From positions 1 to 64,000 of the forward strand of contig DASXKV010000044.1 in assembly GCA_036496605.1 (NCBI GenBank): a DNA stretch of 64,000 bases, written 5' to 3'. This stretch comes from Gemmatimonadaceae bacterium (lineage in GTDB: Bacteria > Gemmatimonadota > Gemmatimonadetes > Gemmatimonadales > Gemmatimonadaceae). Under the pieces are notes generated by a model. The model did not search any database. It saw nothing but the letters and a program-made list of their open reading frames with translations, and had not been told where the DNA came from. The translations under genes were made by a program, and so were the position numbers. Below are positions 33,228-42,225 of this stretch, one piece after another; within the stretch, counting starts at the first letter, position 1, and every line of letters starts with the position of its first letter.

Positions 33228-36200
33228 TGCCGGACGCCGACAACTCCAAAACCGCCGGCGTTCGCCGCCGCGAGTTTCTCAAGGTCCTCGGGGCGAGCGG
33301 GGCCGTCGCCGCTGCCGTCGGCTGCGCCCCAGAAGACGTTGGAAAGCTCATTCCCTATGTCGTCTCGCCTGACGACACCGTTCCGGGCGTCTCGACATAC
33401 TACGCCACGACCTGCCGTGAGTGCTCGGCGGCGTGTGGCGTCATCGCCGAGACGCGTGACGGACGCGCGATCAAGCTCGAGGGGAATCCGGAGCATCCGC
33501 TGAATCGCGGTGGATTGTGCGCACGTGGCCAGGCGGCGCTGCAGGGCCTGTACAATCCGGACCGTTTCCGCGGTCCGATGATCAAGCAGGGGAATACGTG
33601 GAAGCCCGCGCAATGGGAGGATGCCCTCAATCTCGTTTCGCAACACCTAACGAGTGCACGAGGCGCAGCGGCCAATGCCGTCTTCATCAATCAGCACGAG
33701 ACGGGGAGCTTCCCGGCATTTCTCGATCAGTGGTTGGCCGCGTACGGCATGCGGCCGCATCTCAGCATCGACCTCGAGGCTGATCACGCGGCGATAGACG
33801 CGAATCATCGCGCATACAACATCGCCTGGCCGCGACTGAATTTCGCCGACGCGAAGTTCATCCTCTCCATCGGCGCCGACTTTCTCGAGGGCTGGGGTGC
33901 TTCCGTGCCGCAGCAACTCGACTTCGCCGACGCACGCGCGAAGCTCGAGAACGCGCCGCGCTTCGTCTACGTTGGACCCCGCCGCTCGCTCACCGGTCTC
34001 AATGCCGATCAGTGGATTCCGTGCGCACCGGGCGCCGAGCTCGCGATCGTGAACTTCCTCGCCGACCGCGGCGCAGCACCGCCGCAGGATCAGACCGGCG
34101 TCGCTCCCGCGGTTCTCGAACAGCTTCGCACGGAGCTGACGTCGGCCAAGCCGAGCATCGTGCTCTCCGGGGTCACTACCGACAATGCGGGCGACGTCGC
34201 GGCAACCGTCGCCGCGCTCAATCAATCGCTCGGCAATGTCGGGACGACGATTCGCGCGGCCGATCCCATCGTCGCCTTCGATGGGATGGCGACACCCGCC
34301 GAATTGCTCGATGCGGTCGAGCGCATGCGTGCCGGCCAGGTGCCAATCGTCTTCGTTCGTGGCGTGAACCCGGCGCACGGACTTCCAAAGTCGCTCAATT
34401 TCGCGGATGCCTTCGGCAAGGTGCCGTTCAGGGTCAGCTTCTCGAGCTACCCAGACGAAACCACCGAGCTGTGCGACGTCGTGCTCCCGGATTTCCATTC
34501 GCTCGAGTCCTGGGGCGACGCGCAGCCGGTGCGCGCCACGATCGGCCTCCAGCAGCCGACGATGGATCCGGTCTTCGCGAACACCCGGGCGACCGGTGAC
34601 GTGCTCATTGCACTCGCGAAGAAGGATCAGGCGGCGGCGCCTCGCCTAACGATGAAGGACTATCGGTCCTGGTTGTTCGGACGACTTCCCGGCGGCGAGC
34701 AGGCCGTGACGGCCGCACTCACTCGCGGCGTCATGGCTGGCAACCTTGCTCCGCGGCCAGCGGCAGCGACCACCGTGACTCCGCGGCGCGTGCCGACGCT
34801 CTCCACGACCACGGGGGATTATTTCCTCGTCGTGTATCCGTCGCCGGCGCTCGGCCACGGTCGCGGCACGAACAAACCATGGCTCGTCGAGCTTCCTGAC
34901 CCCGTCACGAAGATCACCTGGGGTTCGTGGGTCGAGCTCCATCCGGAGACGGCGGCGCGGCTCGGAATCGACCGCGGCGACATCGTCGAGATCCGCGCTG
35001 GCAGTGGGACCGTGCGGGCGCCGGCCGTGCCATACCTCGGCGTTCGGCCGGATGTCGTCGCGATTGCCACCGGCTACGGTCATCGCGCCGCGACGTCGCT
35101 CCCGATGTACGACAACAAACATCGAAGCGAGAATCCGCTGCAATGGGGCTACGGTCGTTATGCGCGTGACCTTGGCGTCAATGCGCTCGATCTGTTGCCG
35201 GCGGGTACCAACGGTGCCGGCGGCCTGACTCTCACGGCGACGAAAGTCACGATCTCGCGCGTCGGTGATCAGGTGAAACTCGCGAGCACCGAAGGTTCGG
35301 CGCGACAACACGGCCGTGGCATCGCGCAGGCGGTCAACGCCGAGGACCTTGCGCGCGGGATTCGCGAGCCCGGGGAGAAAGAGGAAGCGATCGAGGGCGA
35401 CGCGAGCCACGCATTCCTTCCGGGACTGCGCTCACCGGTCGCCGCCGACGCGCAAGGCATTCTCGGTGCGCCGACGGATCCGAATCAGGGAAAGAACAAG
35501 GGCTTGTACGATCCCACGCACCCGACGCACATGGCGTCGCGTCGTTGGGCGATGACGGTCGATCTCGCGCGGTGCACCGGTTGCTCGGCGTGCGTGACGG
35601 CGTGCTACGCCGAAAACAACATCCCGACGGTCGGTGCGCCCTGGCAGAACGCGACGCTCTTCGCGAGCCCGACTCCTGGATTCAACATTACGCGTGGGCG
35701 CGAGATGGCCTGGATTCGCCTCGAGCGCTACTTCGAGGGCAATCCCGACGGGCGATTTGGCGAGGAGTTCGAGACGCGCTTCGTGCCGATGATGTGTCAG
35801 CATTGTGGTAACGCGCCGTGCGAGCCCGTCTGCCCGGTCTACGCGACGTATCACTCGCCGGACGGGCTGAACGTCCAGGTCTACAATCGCTGCGTCGGCA
35901 CGCGCTATTGCTCGAACAACTGTCCGTACAAGGTTCGATACTTCAACTGGTTTGGTTACGGCGAGCCCGATCGCAAGCAGTTCGCGTTCCCCGAGCCGCT
36001 CAACTGGCAGTTGAATCCGGATGTCACGGTCCGCGGCAAGGGCGTGATGGAGAAGTGCTCGTTCTGCGTGCAGCGCATTCGCGAGGCCGAGAACCGCGCC
36101 GCGCTCGAGCATCGCGAGCTCGTGCCTGACGAGTTCACGACCGCCTGCGCGGCCGCGTGTCCGTCGCGCGCGATCACCTTCGGTGACGCCGCCGATCCGC

Positions 36201-36346
36201 AATGGACGGTGGCACAGCTCGCGCAGGATCGCCGCGCGTACCACGTGTTCGAGGAGCTCAACACCTTCACGGCTGTGGTCTACTTGAAGAAAGTCACTCA
36301 TATCGCGGGGCCGACGGCGCAACCGTCGCCGCCCGCGACGCGCTGA
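33227..36346 (+). CDS. actB: Alternative Complex III iron-sulfur subunit ActB
   Basis: 1039 aa from the ATG at 33227. A twin-arginine-like leader (RRREFLKVLGASG) suggests Tat export. The first about 740 residues form a molybdopterin-oxidoreductase-like domain; an N-terminal C-x2-C-x3-C...C set (CRECSAACG...LCARGQ) is retained. The last about 270 residues are a ferredoxin-like domain with CTGCSACVTACYAENN, CQHCGNAPCEPVCPV, CVGTRYCSNNCPYKVRYF and CSFCVQRI motifs, enough for four clusters. This B1-B2 fusion is the usual ActB form. It passes electrons from quinol toward the hemes. No molybdenum cofactor is expected in ActB. Confidence 0.95.
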   Translation: MPDADNSKTAGVRRREFLKVLGASGAVAAAVGCAPEDVGKLIPYVVSPDDTVPGVSTYYATTCRECSAACGVIAETRDGRAIKLEGNPEHPLNRGGLCARGQAALQGLYNPDRFRGPMIKQGNTWKPAQWEDALNLVSQHLTSARGAAANAVFINQHETGSFPAFLDQWLAAYGMRPHLSIDLEADHAAIDANHRAYNIAWPRLNFADAKFILSIGADFLEGWGASVPQQLDFADARAKLENAPRFVYVGPRRSLTGLNADQWIPCAPGAELAIVNFLADRGAAPPQDQTGVAPAVLEQLRTELTSAKPSIVLSGVTTDNAGDVAATVAALNQSLGNVGTTIRAADPIVAFDGMATPAELLDAVERMRAGQVPIVFVRGVNPAHGLPKSLNFADAFGKVPFRVSFSSYPDETTELCDVVLPDFHSLESWGDAQPVRATIGLQQPTMDPVFANTRATGDVLIALAKKDQAAAPRLTMKDYRSWLFGRLPGGEQAVTAALTRGVMAGNLAPRPAAATTVTPRRVPTLSTTTGDYFLVVYPSPALGHGRGTNKPWLVELPDPVTKITWGSWVELHPETAARLGIDRGDIVEIRAGSGTVRAPAVPYLGVRPDVVAIATGYGHRAATSLPMYDNKHRSENPLQWGYGRYARDLGVNALDLLPAGTNGAGGLTLTATKVTISRVGDQVKLASTEGSARQHGRGIAQAVNAEDLARGIREPGEKEEAIEGDASHAFLPGLRSPVAADAQGILGAPTDPNQGKNKGLYDPTHPTHMASRRWAMTVDLARCTGCSACVTACYAENNIPTVGAPWQNATLFASPTPGFNITRGREMAWIRLERYFEGNPDGRFGEEFETRFVPMMCQHCGNAPCEPVCPVYATYHSPDGLNVQVYNRCVGTRYCSNNCPYKVRYFNWFGYGEPDRKQFAFPEPLNWQLNPDVTVRGKGVMEKCSFCVQRIREAENRAALEHRELVPDEFTTACAAACPSRAITFGDAADPQWTVAQLAQDRRAYHVFEELNTFTAVVYLKKVTHIAGPTAQPSPPATR

Positions 36347-36357
36347 GGAGAATCACA

Positions 36358-37845
36358 ATGGCGGCAACCTCAGCGCCGGTCCCCGCGTACCCCGACGATC
36401 CGAGTCGCCGAGGCCACCGGCCCAACATCGCGAGCGCGGACGTACGACTCCCCGCGGTCAAGAGCTATGAGCAGGTCGATCGCGAGATCGCCGCAACGCT
36501 GCATCCGTCGTTAGGCTGGTTCGCGCTCCTGTGCGTTGCGATTCTGTGCATGCTCATCGGCGCCTCGACCTGGATGTACCAGATCTACGAGGGCCTCGGC
36601 GCCGCGGGCTACCAGCCCCCCGTGATGTGGGGCGTGTACATCGTCACCTTCGTCTTCTGGGTCGGTATCGGGCACGCCGGAACGCTGATCTCCGCGATTC
36701 TGTATCTGTTCCGCGCCGGATTCCGGACGAGCATCTATCGCGCGTCGGAAGCTATGACCGTGTTCGCCGTCATGACGGCTGGTCTGTTCCCGATTCTGCA
36801 CCTCGGCCGCCCGTGGAAGTTCTTCTATCTCATTCCGTATCCGAACTGGCGGCTCATCTGGCCGAATCCAAAGAGTCCGCTCGTGTGGGACGTCTTCGCG
36901 ATCCTCACGTACCTCACGATCTCGAGCACGTTTCTGTACATCGGGCTCATTCCAGACATCGCCGCGCTCCGCGACAAGGAAAGCAATCCGGTTCGGCGAC
37001 AGATCTACGCGAACCTTGCACTCGGGTGGCGCAACTCGGATCGTGAGTGGCGGCATTTCGCTCGGGCGTATCTCTTCCTCGCCGCCCTCTCGACGCCGCT
37101 CGTGCTGTCGGTGCACTCCGTCGTGTCCTTCGACTTCGCGATGGCGCTCGCGCCCGGATGGCACGCGACGATCTTTCCGCCCTACTTCGTCGCCGGCGCC
37201 ATCTTCTCGGGATTGGGCATGGTCTTCACGATCATCATCCCGATCCGGAAGTACTTCAAGCTGCAACATTACGTCACGCTCAACGATCTCGACGCCGCGG
37301 CGAAGATGTGTCTCTTCACGTCGATGGTCGTTGGCCTCGCGTATCTGACCGAGTTCCAGGTCGCGTGGATGAGCGGCAACACGTACGAACAGGACTACTT
37401 CTGGAACCGCGTGTTCGGTCAGTGGTCGTGGGCAGCGTGGATCATGCTGATCTGCAACTGCGTGCTGCCCCTGTCGCTCTTCTCGCAGAAGCTGCGACGG
37501 AACACGACATGGCTCTGGATGCTCTCGTTGACGATCAACCTCGGCATGTGGTTCGAGCGTTTTGTCATCGTGGTTCCGTCGCTCTCCCACGAATTCGAAC
37601 CTTGGCAATGGGGCACGTACGCGCCGAGCTGGGTCGACTACTGCATTCTGCTCGGCAGCTTCGGCTGGTTCTTCATGTGGTTCCTGCTCTTCATCAAGCA
37701 GCTTCCCGTGATGGCGATCTCGGAGTTGAAGGAAGTGGTTCCGCCGAGAATGAAGCAGATGTTCGGCACGCATTCGCATCACCCCGACTTCGCCGCGCTG
37801 CCCAATCCGGTGCATAACGAGCCACCCGAGGGAGACGCATTCTGA
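36358..37845 (+). CDS. actC: Alternative Complex III NrfD-like membrane subunit ActC
   Basis: 495 aa from ATG 36358, preceded by the strong ribosome-binding site GAGGAG. About ten transmembrane helices of the NrfD/PsrC family, with the typical stretches WGVYIVTFVFWVGIGHAGTLISAILYLFRAGFRTSIYRASEAMTVFA and LGRPWKFFYLIPYPN. In the complex this subunit binds and oxidises menaquinol or another quinol and may conduct protons. The stop overlaps the actD start (TGATG). Its partner paralogue, actF, is the last gene of the operon. Confidence 0.95.
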   Translation: MAATSAPVPAYPDDPSRRGHRPNIASADVRLPAVKSYEQVDREIAATLHPSLGWFALLCVAILCMLIGASTWMYQIYEGLGAAGYQPPVMWGVYIVTFVFWVGIGHAGTLISAILYLFRAGFRTSIYRASEAMTVFAVMTAGLFPILHLGRPWKFFYLIPYPNWRLIWPNPKSPLVWDVFAILTYLTISSTFLYIGLIPDIAALRDKESNPVRRQIYANLALGWRNSDREWRHFARAYLFLAALSTPLVLSVHSVVSFDFAMALAPGWHATIFPPYFVAGAIFSGLGMVFTIIIPIRKYFKLQHYVTLNDLDAAAKMCLFTSMVVGLAYLTEFQVAWMSGNTYEQDYFWNRVFGQWSWAAWIMLICNCVLPLSLFSQKLRRNTTWLWMLSLTINLGMWFERFVIVVPSLSHEFEPWQWGTYAPSWVDYCILLGSFGWFFMWFLLFIKQLPVMAISELKEVVPPRMKQMFGTHSHHPDFAALPNPVHNEPPEGDAF

Positions 37846-38345
37846 TGCGAGGCGTACTGGGTGCCTTTCACGAGCTGGACTCGGCGGTGCACGCAATCGA
37901 GGACTTGGGCAAGCACCGATTCAAGGAGATCACTGTTTACACGCCAACGCCGCGCCACGAATTCGAGCACGTGCTCGACAAGGGGCCGAGCGCGGTCCGG
38001 GTGTTCACGCTGATCTTCGGTCTCGCGGGTGTGACGTTCGGCTATTGGATCGCGGTATGGATCTCCGATTACTGGCCAATCGTTGTCGGGGGGAAGGCAA
38101 TTGCCACGTGGGTCCCGTTCACCATTTTCGGTTTCGAGGTGATGGTCCTCATCGGCGGTCTGGCCACAGTCTACGCGATGTTCGGCTTGTCGGGGATGCC
38201 GCGCCTGACGACTACCGTCGGTTACGATCCGCGCTTCAGCGGCGGCGACTTCGGCGTCTGGGTCGAGACCAGCGCCGATCGCGCTGACGAGGCCATGGAC
38301 GTGCTCCGTCGCCATGGTGCGCGGGAGGTGCGGAGTGAGCGATAA
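37845..38345 (+). CDS. actD: Alternative Complex III subunit ActD (DUF3341)
   Basis: 166 aa, ATG sharing a base with the actC stop. It opens with GVLGAFHELDSAVHAIEDLGKHRFKEITVYTPTPRHEFEHVL, the soluble DUF3341 domain. Two transmembrane helices follow, then a short C-terminal soluble segment with PRLTTTVGYDPRF. ActD is a structural subunit without cofactors. The actE gene begins 11 bases before this stop, and GGGAGG inside actD provides its ribosome-binding site. Confidence 0.93.
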   Translation: MRGVLGAFHELDSAVHAIEDLGKHRFKEITVYTPTPRHEFEHVLDKGPSAVRVFTLIFGLAGVTFGYWIAVWISDYWPIVVGGKAIATWVPFTIFGFEVMVLIGGLATVYAMFGLSGMPRLTTTVGYDPRFSGGDFGVWVETSADRADEAMDVLRRHGAREVRSER

Positions 38346-39171
38346 CGCGGTGATGGGTTCCTGGTTGTTGGTGTTTGCTCGTTTCATTTCACCAATCATC
38401 AAACACCGGGCACCAACGACCGTTCTCGCGGCGGTCCTGCTGGGGGCCAGTGGTTGTTCCTGGTTCACCGACTTCAAGCAGCAGCCGAAGATCGATCCGT
38501 GGGAAAGCCTCGCCGACACGATACCGCCGCGCGGGAATCCGCAGACCTCCGTTCCAATGTACGGAACCGCGGCTCCGGGCTACGAGTATGGGCGAGCCCA
38601 GTTGCCTAACGTCATCGATTCGATGTCGTCGATCCCGAATCCGGTGGCGCCCGACGCGCGCTCGCTCCGCAACGGCCGCATCAACTTCCAGATCAACTGC
38701 GCCGTCTGCCACGGACCGCTCGCCCACGGCGACGGCCCGGCCACGAAGTACGGGATGGCGGGCATCAACCTCACCCTCGACGTCACGAGGAATCGGACCG
38801 ACGGCTACATCTTCGGCATGATTCGCAACGGGCGCGGTCTGATGCCGACGTACAACCGCATCGAAGAGCCGGATCGGTGGGACATCGTGAATTATGTACG
38901 CTCGCTGCAAGGAAGGTTCGGCGCGGTGCCGGACACGACGCATGGTTTCCCTGGCGAGAATGGGACAACAGTGCCAGGACCTTCGATCTCGGCGCCGACG
39001 CGCCCCGCGCCGTACTACCACATGATATATCCGCAGGCGGGGACACAGCCTGGCGCGCCGGCGACCGCGGCTCCAGCGCCTAACGTCGCTCCAGGCGCTG
39101 CTACTCCGGCGACGCCGCGCGACACGATGCGTGCCGGGAGAGCTGCCGATTCAACGAGACGACGACCGTGA
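38335..39171 (+). CDS. actE: Alternative Complex III monoheme cytochrome c subunit ActE
   Basis: 278 aa from GTG 38335, preceded by GGGAGG at 38323-38328. The signal ends in GASGC, so it is a lipoprotein with Cys 41. One heme motif CAVCH (122-126) is followed by the distal methionine region GLMPTYN. The C-terminal 65 residues are Ala/Pro/Thr-rich and disordered. It hands electrons from ActA to the terminal oxidase or a carrier. The region coding for the unusually long leader (38347-38420) is GT-rich then CA-rich, resembling the intergenic repeat at 40501-40621. Its stop overlaps actF (GTGA). Confidence 0.92.
   Translation: MSDNAVMGSWLLVFARFISPIIKHRAPTTVLAAVLLGASGCSWFTDFKQQPKIDPWESLADTIPPRGNPQTSVPMYGTAAPGYEYGRAQLPNVIDSMSSIPNPVAPDARSLRNGRINFQINCAVCHGPLAHGDGPATKYGMAGINLTLDVTRNRTDGYIFGMIRNGRGLMPTYNRIEEPDRWDIVNYVRSLQGRFGAVPDTTHGFPGENGTTVPGPSISAPTRPAPYYHMIYPQAGTQPGAPATAAPAPNVAPGAATPATPRDTMRAGRAADSTRRRP
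38347..38420. repeat. GT-rich/CA-rich repeat-like sequence inside actE leader
   Basis: GGTTCCTGGTTGTTGGTGTTT on one side and CACCAATCATCAAACACCGG plus CACCAACGACC on the other are roughly complementary. The words match the style of the element between actF and trxC (GATTGGTGCTTGGTGG / ACCAGCTACCGACAACC). If it is a member of that family it has been captured in frame as part of the signal-peptide coding region. Similarity is by eye only. Confidence 0.4.
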
Positions 39172-40499
39172 CCCTGCATCCGCCTCGTGTTCCAACGCGT
39201 GAGGAAGTTCTCCTCGCGACGGGCAAGCCGATTCCGGCCGCGCTCAAGACGACCTTTCTCGTGGTCGCGATCATCGGCGCAATCGTCTTCATCGCCGGTG
39301 CGATCGTCAATCCCGACCGCGCGTGGAGCGCATTCCACGCCAATTGGCTCTTCTTCGCCGGACTCTCCCAGGCCGGAATCGTTTTCGTCGCCGTCCAGCG
39401 CATAACGACGGCCCGTTGGTCGCGGGCGGTAATTCGATTCATGGAGGGCTACGTCGCCTTCCTGCCGGTCGCGTTCGTCTTTCTGCTCCTCACGCTGTTC
39501 GTCGGCAAGAATCACGTCTTTCCATGGACGCACGAGGCGTATCCCGTTCCGGAGAAGGCGACGTACTTCAATCCGGCGTTCCTCTCCATTCGTGACATCG
39601 TCATCTTCGGTCTGATGACGGTGCTCGGCTGGTGGTACGTCTACATGTCGCTTCGACTCGATGTCGGTCGCGTGCCCGAGTGGGGCGCGCCCTGGGCGCG
39701 CGGCTGGCGCGCGCGCATGCGCGACGGCTACGGCGAAGAGCGTCGCGAGATCCACTCGACGCACTCGCTGCAGGGAAAGCTCGCCGTGTGGATGGTACTG
39801 CTCTTCGCATTTGGCTGGTCGGTGCTCTCGTGGGATCTCTCGATGGGACTCTCACTCCACTTCCAGAGCACGCTCTACAGCTGGTGGTTCTTCATGGGCG
39901 CCTGGCTGTGCGCGCTCTCACTCTTCGCCGTGCTCGTGCTCTGGTGGAATAACTTCCTCAACACGGCCGACGGATTGATCGAGGAGCGGCATTTTCACGA
40001 TATCGGTAAGCTGATCTTCGCGTTCACGGCGTTCTGGGGATACCTGACCTTTGGTCAGTATCTCGTCATCTGGTACGGCAACGTGGGCGAAGAGACGTTC
40101 TTCATGCATCTCCGTCTCGTTCCGCCGTGGGTGTGGATCACGGTGACATCGGTCATTCTGGTCTTCGTTTTTCCGTTCTTCGGTTTCCTGTCGCGCGCCG
40201 CGAAGGTGTTCAGGCCGACCTTCCTGCTCTTCGCGTTATGCAGTCTCGTTGGCATGTGGATGATGCGGTACATCGAGGTATACCCCTCGAAGTACGGCAC
40301 GACGCCGACGCATGCGCCCTTCGGATTCTGGGAAATCGGCGTGCTGCTGTTGTATGTCGGTCTCTGGGGTACCGTCTACTGCGCATTCATGGATGCATTC
40401 CCCCGCATGCGCGTGACGCTCATGACGTCGCCGTATCGCGACGAAGTGCAGGTCCCCGTGAATCCGGAGACGATGGAGCCGCTCCCCGCGCACGAGTGA
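39168..40499 (+). CDS. actF: Alternative Complex III NrfD-like membrane subunit ActF
   Basis: 443 aa, GTG start overlapping the actE stop. About ten transmembrane helices of the shorter NrfD-like type: AFHANWLFFAGLSQAGIVFVAVQRITTARWSR, WMVLLFAFGWSVLSWDLSMGLSLHFQSTLYSWWFFMGAW and AFTAFWGYLTFGQYLVIWYGN. It pairs with ActC in the membrane core and helps proton translocation. It is the last gene of the operon; the heme-copper oxidase genes that often follow act operons are absent here, and the region ends in a repeat-filled convergent gap. Confidence 0.94.
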   Translation: MTLHPPRVPTREEVLLATGKPIPAALKTTFLVVAIIGAIVFIAGAIVNPDRAWSAFHANWLFFAGLSQAGIVFVAVQRITTARWSRAVIRFMEGYVAFLPVAFVFLLLTLFVGKNHVFPWTHEAYPVPEKATYFNPAFLSIRDIVIFGLMTVLGWWYVYMSLRLDVGRVPEWGAPWARGWRARMRDGYGEERREIHSTHSLQGKLAVWMVLLFAFGWSVLSWDLSMGLSLHFQSTLYSWWFFMGAWLCALSLFAVLVLWWNNFLNTADGLIEERHFHDIGKLIFAFTAFWGYLTFGQYLVIWYGNVGEETFFMHLRLVPPWVWITVTSVILVFVFPFFGFLSRAAKVFRPTFLLFALCSLVGMWMMRYIEVYPSKYGTTPTHAPFGFWEIGVLLLYVGLWGTVYCAFMDAFPRMRVTLMTSPYRDEVQVPVNPETMEPLPAHE

Positions 40500-40500
40500 T

Positions 40501-40621
40501 CGTGGGTGGTGGTGCTTGGGGCGTGATTGGTGCTTGGTGGTTGGTGATTGGTATTTCGTAATCAGCTGCCAACGACGAGCAACCAGCTACCGACAACCAG
40601 CTACCGACAACCGGCCACCGA
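40501..40621. repeat. GT-rich/CA-rich palindromic intergenic repeat
   Basis: Fills the gap between the convergent actF and trxC stops. The left part is built of GGTG/TTGGTG words. The right part has the direct repeat ACCAGCTACCGACA twice in tandem (40582-40595 and 40596-40609), then ACCGGCCACCGATCAC. The halves are loosely complementary, so the RNA could fold and act as a bidirectional terminator. No T-run is present. Confidence 0.6.
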
Positions 40622-41080
40622 TCACAGCGCTCCGTCGATCATCTTCGCGAGCATCGGCTTCGGGACGGCACCTGTGTGCCGTGCGACCTCGCGTCCGTCC
40701 TTGAAGACGATCGTCGTCGGAATGCCGCGAATATTGAAGCCCGCCGCAGTCTGCTGAGCACGGTCCGTGTCGAGCTTCGCGACGAGAGCACGCCCCTGGT
40801 AGCTCGCGGCCAAGTCGTCGACGTAAGGCGCCATGATCTTGCACGGGCCGCACCAGTCGGCATAGAAGTCGACGAGCACGGGAACCTCGGCGCCCTCGAG
40901 GGTGCGGGCAAAGGTCTCGTCGTTCAGCGGAAAGGGTCGATCGAGGAGCATCGGCCTGCCGCATTTGCCGCACTTGGGCCGGTCCGCCGCACGGGTGGCG
41001 TCGATGCGATTCCACGTCTCACAGAACTGGCAGCGCAGCGTCAGGTGCTTGGTGGGCGTGGCGGTCTCCGTGTCCGGCAT
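40622..41080 (-). CDS. trxC: Thioredoxin 2 with N-terminal zinc ribbon
   Basis: 152 aa. Residues 17-40 carry CQFC and CGKC, a four-cysteine zinc ribbon typical of TrxC. The thioredoxin fold follows, with the active site WCGPC (Cys 77 and 80), the cis-Pro in RGIPTTIVF and a normal C-terminus. It reduces protein disulfides and resists oxidative inactivation in other species. The ATG at 41080 has the strong ribosome-binding site GGAGGA at 41085-41090. The gene is divergent from tRNA-Ala. Confidence 0.93.
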   Translation of the reverse strand: MPDTETATPTKHLTLRCQFCETWNRIDATRAADRPKCGKCGRPMLLDRPFPLNDETFARTLEGAEVPVLVDFYADWCGPCKIMAPYVDDLAASYQGRALVAKLDTDRAQQTAAGFNIRGIPTTIVFKDGREVARHTGAVPKPMLAKMIDGAL

Positions 41081-41132
41081 GCGTTCCTCCGATGACGGTT
41101 ACTATATTTGTGCAACGTAATCGAACGGAATT

Positions 41133-41205
41133 GGGGCGTTAGCTCAGCTGGGAGAGCGCCTGGTTTGCAACCAGGAGGTCACCGGTTCGATCCCGGTACG
41201 CTCCA
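41133..41205 (+). tRNA. tRNA-Ala (anticodon TGC)
   Basis: 73-nt cloverleaf: acceptor GGGGCGT pairs with ACGCTCC, D-arm AGCTCAGCTGGGAGAGC, anticodon arm CCTGG-TTTGCAA-CCAGG with anticodon TGC, T-arm ACCGGTTCGATCCCGGT, discriminator A at 41205. The 3' CCA is not encoded. A lone TATATT at 41103-41108 might be part of the promoter. No other tRNA or rRNA gene lies beside it. A large palindromic element starts 55 bp downstream. Confidence 0.96.
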
Positions 41206-41260
41206 CTCGCAACAGAAAGGCCTCGTGTGTCATCTCCCGCGGTGAGCCGAGATCCAGAAG

Positions 41261-41517
41261 CGAGACGTGAGTAATGAGATCCGGCCTTTTTCGATGTGGC
41301 CTGCACCCATCTCACCCGATACGGCGAGCCCAGCTCCGAGCCGCGAGAAGGCAGCAACGAGCTGCGAGATTGAGCTGAGCCGCGAGCCATCTCACATCTG
41401 AAGCTCGATCTCGAAACTCGTCGCTGACCTCTCGTTGCTCGGAGCTGGGCTCGCCGTCGTGAGTGCGATGCCCGCAACGCCTCACGGAATAGGCCGGATC
41501 TCACCACTCACTTCTCG
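41261..41517. repeat. 257-bp nested palindromic element downstream of tRNA-Ala
   Basis: Terminal arms 41261-41287 and 41491-41517 are complementary at 24 of 27 positions. An inner perfect 18-bp pair lies at 41323-41340 and 41438-41455 (GGCGAGCCCAGCTCCGAG and its complement). Between them, AGCAACGAGCTGCGAGATTG pairs imperfectly with a segment near 41408-41431. The whole element can fold into one long hairpin. No transposase or integrase is encoded. The region from 41206 to 41743 has no convincing gene. Confidence 0.8.
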
Positions 41518-41743
41518 AGCCTCAAGCTCACGCGCTTTCCCGAAATTCTGTGATGAACCGAAGTGGCACTCCGGCGGCGGCTCGGGCTGTAATGGATGAA
41601 CGGGGTGACATACAAATCGAGAATGACGTTTGGCACCCTCTCCGTGCCAGCGCTTAGGCGCCTCGCCACGGTGGTCGGGCTTTGTGCTCGAGATCACACC
41701 TATTTGTTGCGCTGTGATCGTTAGGCTGGGCACCGAGTTGGCA
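41518..41743. other. Non-coding stretch, no gene seen
   Basis: Short open frames exist on both strands, but none has a ribosome-binding site or recognisable protein pattern. One CGTTAGGC word lies at about 41719-41726. Degenerate remains of a gene cannot be excluded. Confidence 0.4.
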
Positions 41744-42010
41744 CTAGCTCGCCCTCTGATCGCGCGGCGTTTGCGCGCGAGATGGCAGCGCGGTCAGCTC
41801 CGCCCAGGCTGCTCTCGCCTGTTGGTCGGCTTGCTTGAACTCCTCACAGAGCTGAGCGCCTTCCATTGTTGCCCGCTCTGCCGGCGTCAACGCGCACGGG
41901 TACGGGCGGCTTTCTCCCCACGCTAGCATCGCGCGATCGGCGAAATCCTCCATTCCCACAAAGCTGAGACGCTCTATCAGGGTTCGTTGTAGCGGTGTGA
42001 GACCGAGCAT
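41744..42010 (-). CDS. Small hypothetical protein, 88 aa
   Basis: 88 residues, MLGLTPLQRTLIERL..., with a helical, balanced composition (WGESRPYPCALTPAERATMEGAQLCEEF) unlike a frame shadow. No domain, signal peptide or membrane segment recognised. There is no clear ribosome-binding site upstream of the ATG at 42010. It stands isolated among repeats and small genes, so it could be a lineage-specific gene or a chance frame. Confidence 0.4.
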   Translation of the reverse strand: MLGLTPLQRTLIERLSFVGMEDFADRAMLAWGESRPYPCALTPAERATMEGAQLCEEFKQADQQARAAWAELTALPSRAQTPRDQRAS

Positions 42011-42225
42011 CGGGAATCAGTCCGTTGGTAAACGCTAATCTCCATTCATGGCCTGAACGGCCGACGCCTCACCTTCATTTCTCCATCCTATTCGAAAATC
42101 GCCGTGGATCAATGTGCTTCGCACGGGCTGCCGGGGTCGATTGTCTCCGGTCGAGCCCATCAGGGCGACCTTCGGCGGCACAGTACGTGCGCCCGAAGGA
42201 CCAACTTCGCTCAGAGGAAATCATC

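Noticed and set aside
36511-37896. 461-aa minus-strand frame opposite actC
   Set aside because: Highly charged antisense reading of a hydrophobic NrfD-like protein.
41133-41743. Integrated island at tRNA-Ala
   Set aside because: No integrase or repeated tRNA 3' end; only a palindromic element is present.
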